From Nitratireductor indicus C115 (GTDB lineage: Bacteria; Pseudomonadota; Alphaproteobacteria; Rhizobiales; Rhizobiaceae): a stretch of 64,000 bases of DNA. Positions within the stretch are counted from its first letter, which is position 1. Each line of letters opens with the position of its first letter. Under the pieces are notes generated by a model. The model saw nothing but the letters and a program-made list of their open reading frames with translations. It was not told the origin of the DNA and did no database searches. The translations under genes and the position numbers were made by a program. Positions 62,974 to 64,000 of the stretch are shown piece by piece. The DNA lies in the NCBI RefSeq assembly GCF_000300515.1, contig NZ_AMSI01000012.1:1-64000 (forward strand), read 5' to 3'.

Positions 62974-63879
62974 CTATCCGACGATAACCAAAAGCAAAAT
63001 GCCCGCCACAATCAACGCGCAGCCGGCAACTTCGGTTCTGTTGATGTGTTCCTTGAAGATGAAAACCGAGGACGCGAATGTGAAGATCATCTCGATCTGC
63101 GCCAGCGCCTTCACGATCGCGGCTTGCTGCAATGTCATGGCCGAGAACCAGCCGAGTGATGCAGATGCCCCGACGAAGCCGACGAAGAGCGAAGGCTTCC
63201 AGGCCTTGGCGATGCGGACCACCTCGGAACTGTCCTTCCAAAGCATGTAGGCCAGCATGATCAGCGTCTGAAACGAGATGGTGACGGCCAGCGTCATGGC
63301 TGCCTGCATAAGATAGTTCGGTCCGCCGAGCGAGAGGGACGCGCCGCGATAGGCGACCGCCGCAACGCCGAACAGCGTGCCGGAGGCAAGTCCGATGAGC
63401 GCGTTGCGGCTGACGAGCGAGGCGAACAGATTGCGCCAGCTCATCGTCACGCGAGCCACCGAGATCAGCATTACCCCCACCACGGTGACGGCGATGGCAA
63501 GCAAAGCGCCCGGCCGTACGACTTCTCCCAAAAGAACGAGGCCGAAAATCGCGGCCTGCGCGGGCTCCGTGCGCGAATAGGCGGTACCCACCGCGAAATT
63601 CCGGAAAGAAAAAAGATAGATCAGCAGGAATTGCGCCGCAATCTGGCCAAGTCCGCCGATCACGATCCAGGTGAGAAAGGTGCCGTTGAGCGCAGGAATC
63701 GGAAAACCGGCGAAGCGATGCAGGCAGGCCACGAGCAGAATGGCGAAGGGCATGCCGAAACCGAAACGAACGAAGGTCGCGCCGGTTGTACCCAGCACGC
63801 CTTTGAGATGTTTTTGCCCCACGGAACGCAGGTTCTGCAGGAAGGCGGCGGCAATTGTTATCGGGATCCATAATTCCAT
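62974..63879 (-). CDS. EamA-family (DMT) transporter
   Basis: A 301-residue protein with ten hydrophobic helices in two EamA repeats (FLLIYLFSFRNFAVGTAYSR; GWFSAMTLQQAAIVKALAQI then FIFKEHINRTEVAGCALIVA). Exports small metabolites or amino acids; substrate unknown. Confidence 0.9.
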   Translation of the reverse strand: MELWIPITIAAAFLQNLRSVGQKHLKGVLGTTGATFVRFGFGMPFAILLVACLHRFAGFPIPALNGTFLTWIVIGGLGQIAAQFLLIYLFSFRNFAVGTAYSRTEPAQAAIFGLVLLGEVVRPGALLAIAVTVVGVMLISVARVTMSWRNLFASLVSRNALIGLASGTLFGVAAVAYRGASLSLGGPNYLMQAAMTLAVTISFQTLIMLAYMLWKDSSEVVRIAKAWKPSLFVGFVGASASLGWFSAMTLQQAAIVKALAQIEMIFTFASSVFIFKEHINRTEVAGCALIVAGILLLVIVG

Positions 63880-63961
63880 GGAATGCCTGTTCTGCCGCTA
63901 TGCGTAAGGCGGCAAGGGGCAGGGGGCGGGGAAGCTGTGGTCCAGAACCGGGGAGGCCCTG

Positions 63962-64000
63962 ATGCCAGAAGCATTCGGGCAACCCTGCGGAGATTGCACG
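63962..64000 (+). CDS. Start of a gene cut by the window edge
   Basis: ATG 63962 behind GGGGAGG gives MPEAFGQPCGDCT to the edge. A CGDCT motif near the N-terminus is typical of YkgJ-like zinc/iron-chelating proteins. Only 13 codons are seen. Confidence 0.5.
   Translation, partial: MPEAFGQPCGDCT

Noticed and set aside
62819-63982. 387-codon minus-strand frame over the EamA gene
   Set aside because: Overlaps the transporter in another frame; arginine-rich and not protein-like.

Overview
The window looks like a chromosome segment of an alphaproteobacterium of the order Hyphomicrobiales (Rhizobiales), probably close to Phyllobacteriaceae or Brucellaceae. Evidence: GC-rich DNA throughout, the linked order argB - msrB - engB - yidC - rnpA - rpmH, a rhizobial-type glutamate-cysteine ligase, RIME-like intergenic palindromes, and a groESL operon with CIRCE. 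The genus cannot be fixed from the sequence alone.

Positions 1 to about 21,880 are one end of an integrative and conjugative element (ICE) sitting against the 3' end of a tRNA-Arg(ACG) gene (21881-21957, minus). Nearly all element genes are on the minus strand. From the tRNA inward: an ArdC-like antirestriction protein, a DUF2958 protein, a ParB-like protein, several uncharacterised ICE proteins, a VapBC toxin-antitoxin pair in the opposite orientation, a 1,448-residue methylase/strawberry-notch helicase protein, a Toprim protein, a DUF2493 protein, SSB, an I78-type secreted inhibitor, then a control cassette and a maintenance operon. The control cassette resembles the switch known from the Mesorhizobium symbiosis island: QseC-like repressor, QseM-like DUF2285 antiactivator, an FseA-like excision activator split by a UUU-C +1 frameshift site, and an RdfS/AlpA-like excisionase. 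The excisionase is followed by a tightly spaced operon repA - parA - DNA methyltransferase - ribbon-helix-helix protein. The repA coding sequence contains an AT-rich stretch, three iterons and two DnaA-box-like sites, which together look like an embedded replication origin. Three element genes carry the same 49-nt leader RNA with compensating base changes, and two others share a second hairpin leader. No integrase, relaxase or type IV secretion genes are visible, so the element continues left of the window.

Positions 21,960 to 64,000 are ordinary chromosome: an orphan histidine kinase, a flavoprotein disulfide reductase with a TVP38 membrane protein, DoxX, fumC, a cation/proton antiporter, groESL, tag, an L,D-transpeptidase, a glycolate oxidase operon (glcD-glcE-[DUF4870]-glcF), a FadR-type regulator with L-lactate utilisation genes (lutABC), a metallophosphatase, yegD, rsmE, gshA, a DUF937 protein, a MerR-controlled carboxymuconolactone decarboxylase-like gene, argB, a sigma/anti-sigma(RskA)/fasciclin operon, a Tat-exported MsrB, engB, a divergent TetR/NmrA pair, and yidC-rnpA-rpmH.

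Near the right end (60,658-62,793) lies an uncharacterised trio: two paralogous membrane proteins, each with an N-terminal DNA-binding-like domain, one transmembrane helix and an outer domain with an SDGG motif, plus a divergently transcribed lipoprotein made only of that outer domain. This is the best candidate here for an undescribed system. The window closes with an EamA transporter and the first 13 codons of another gene.
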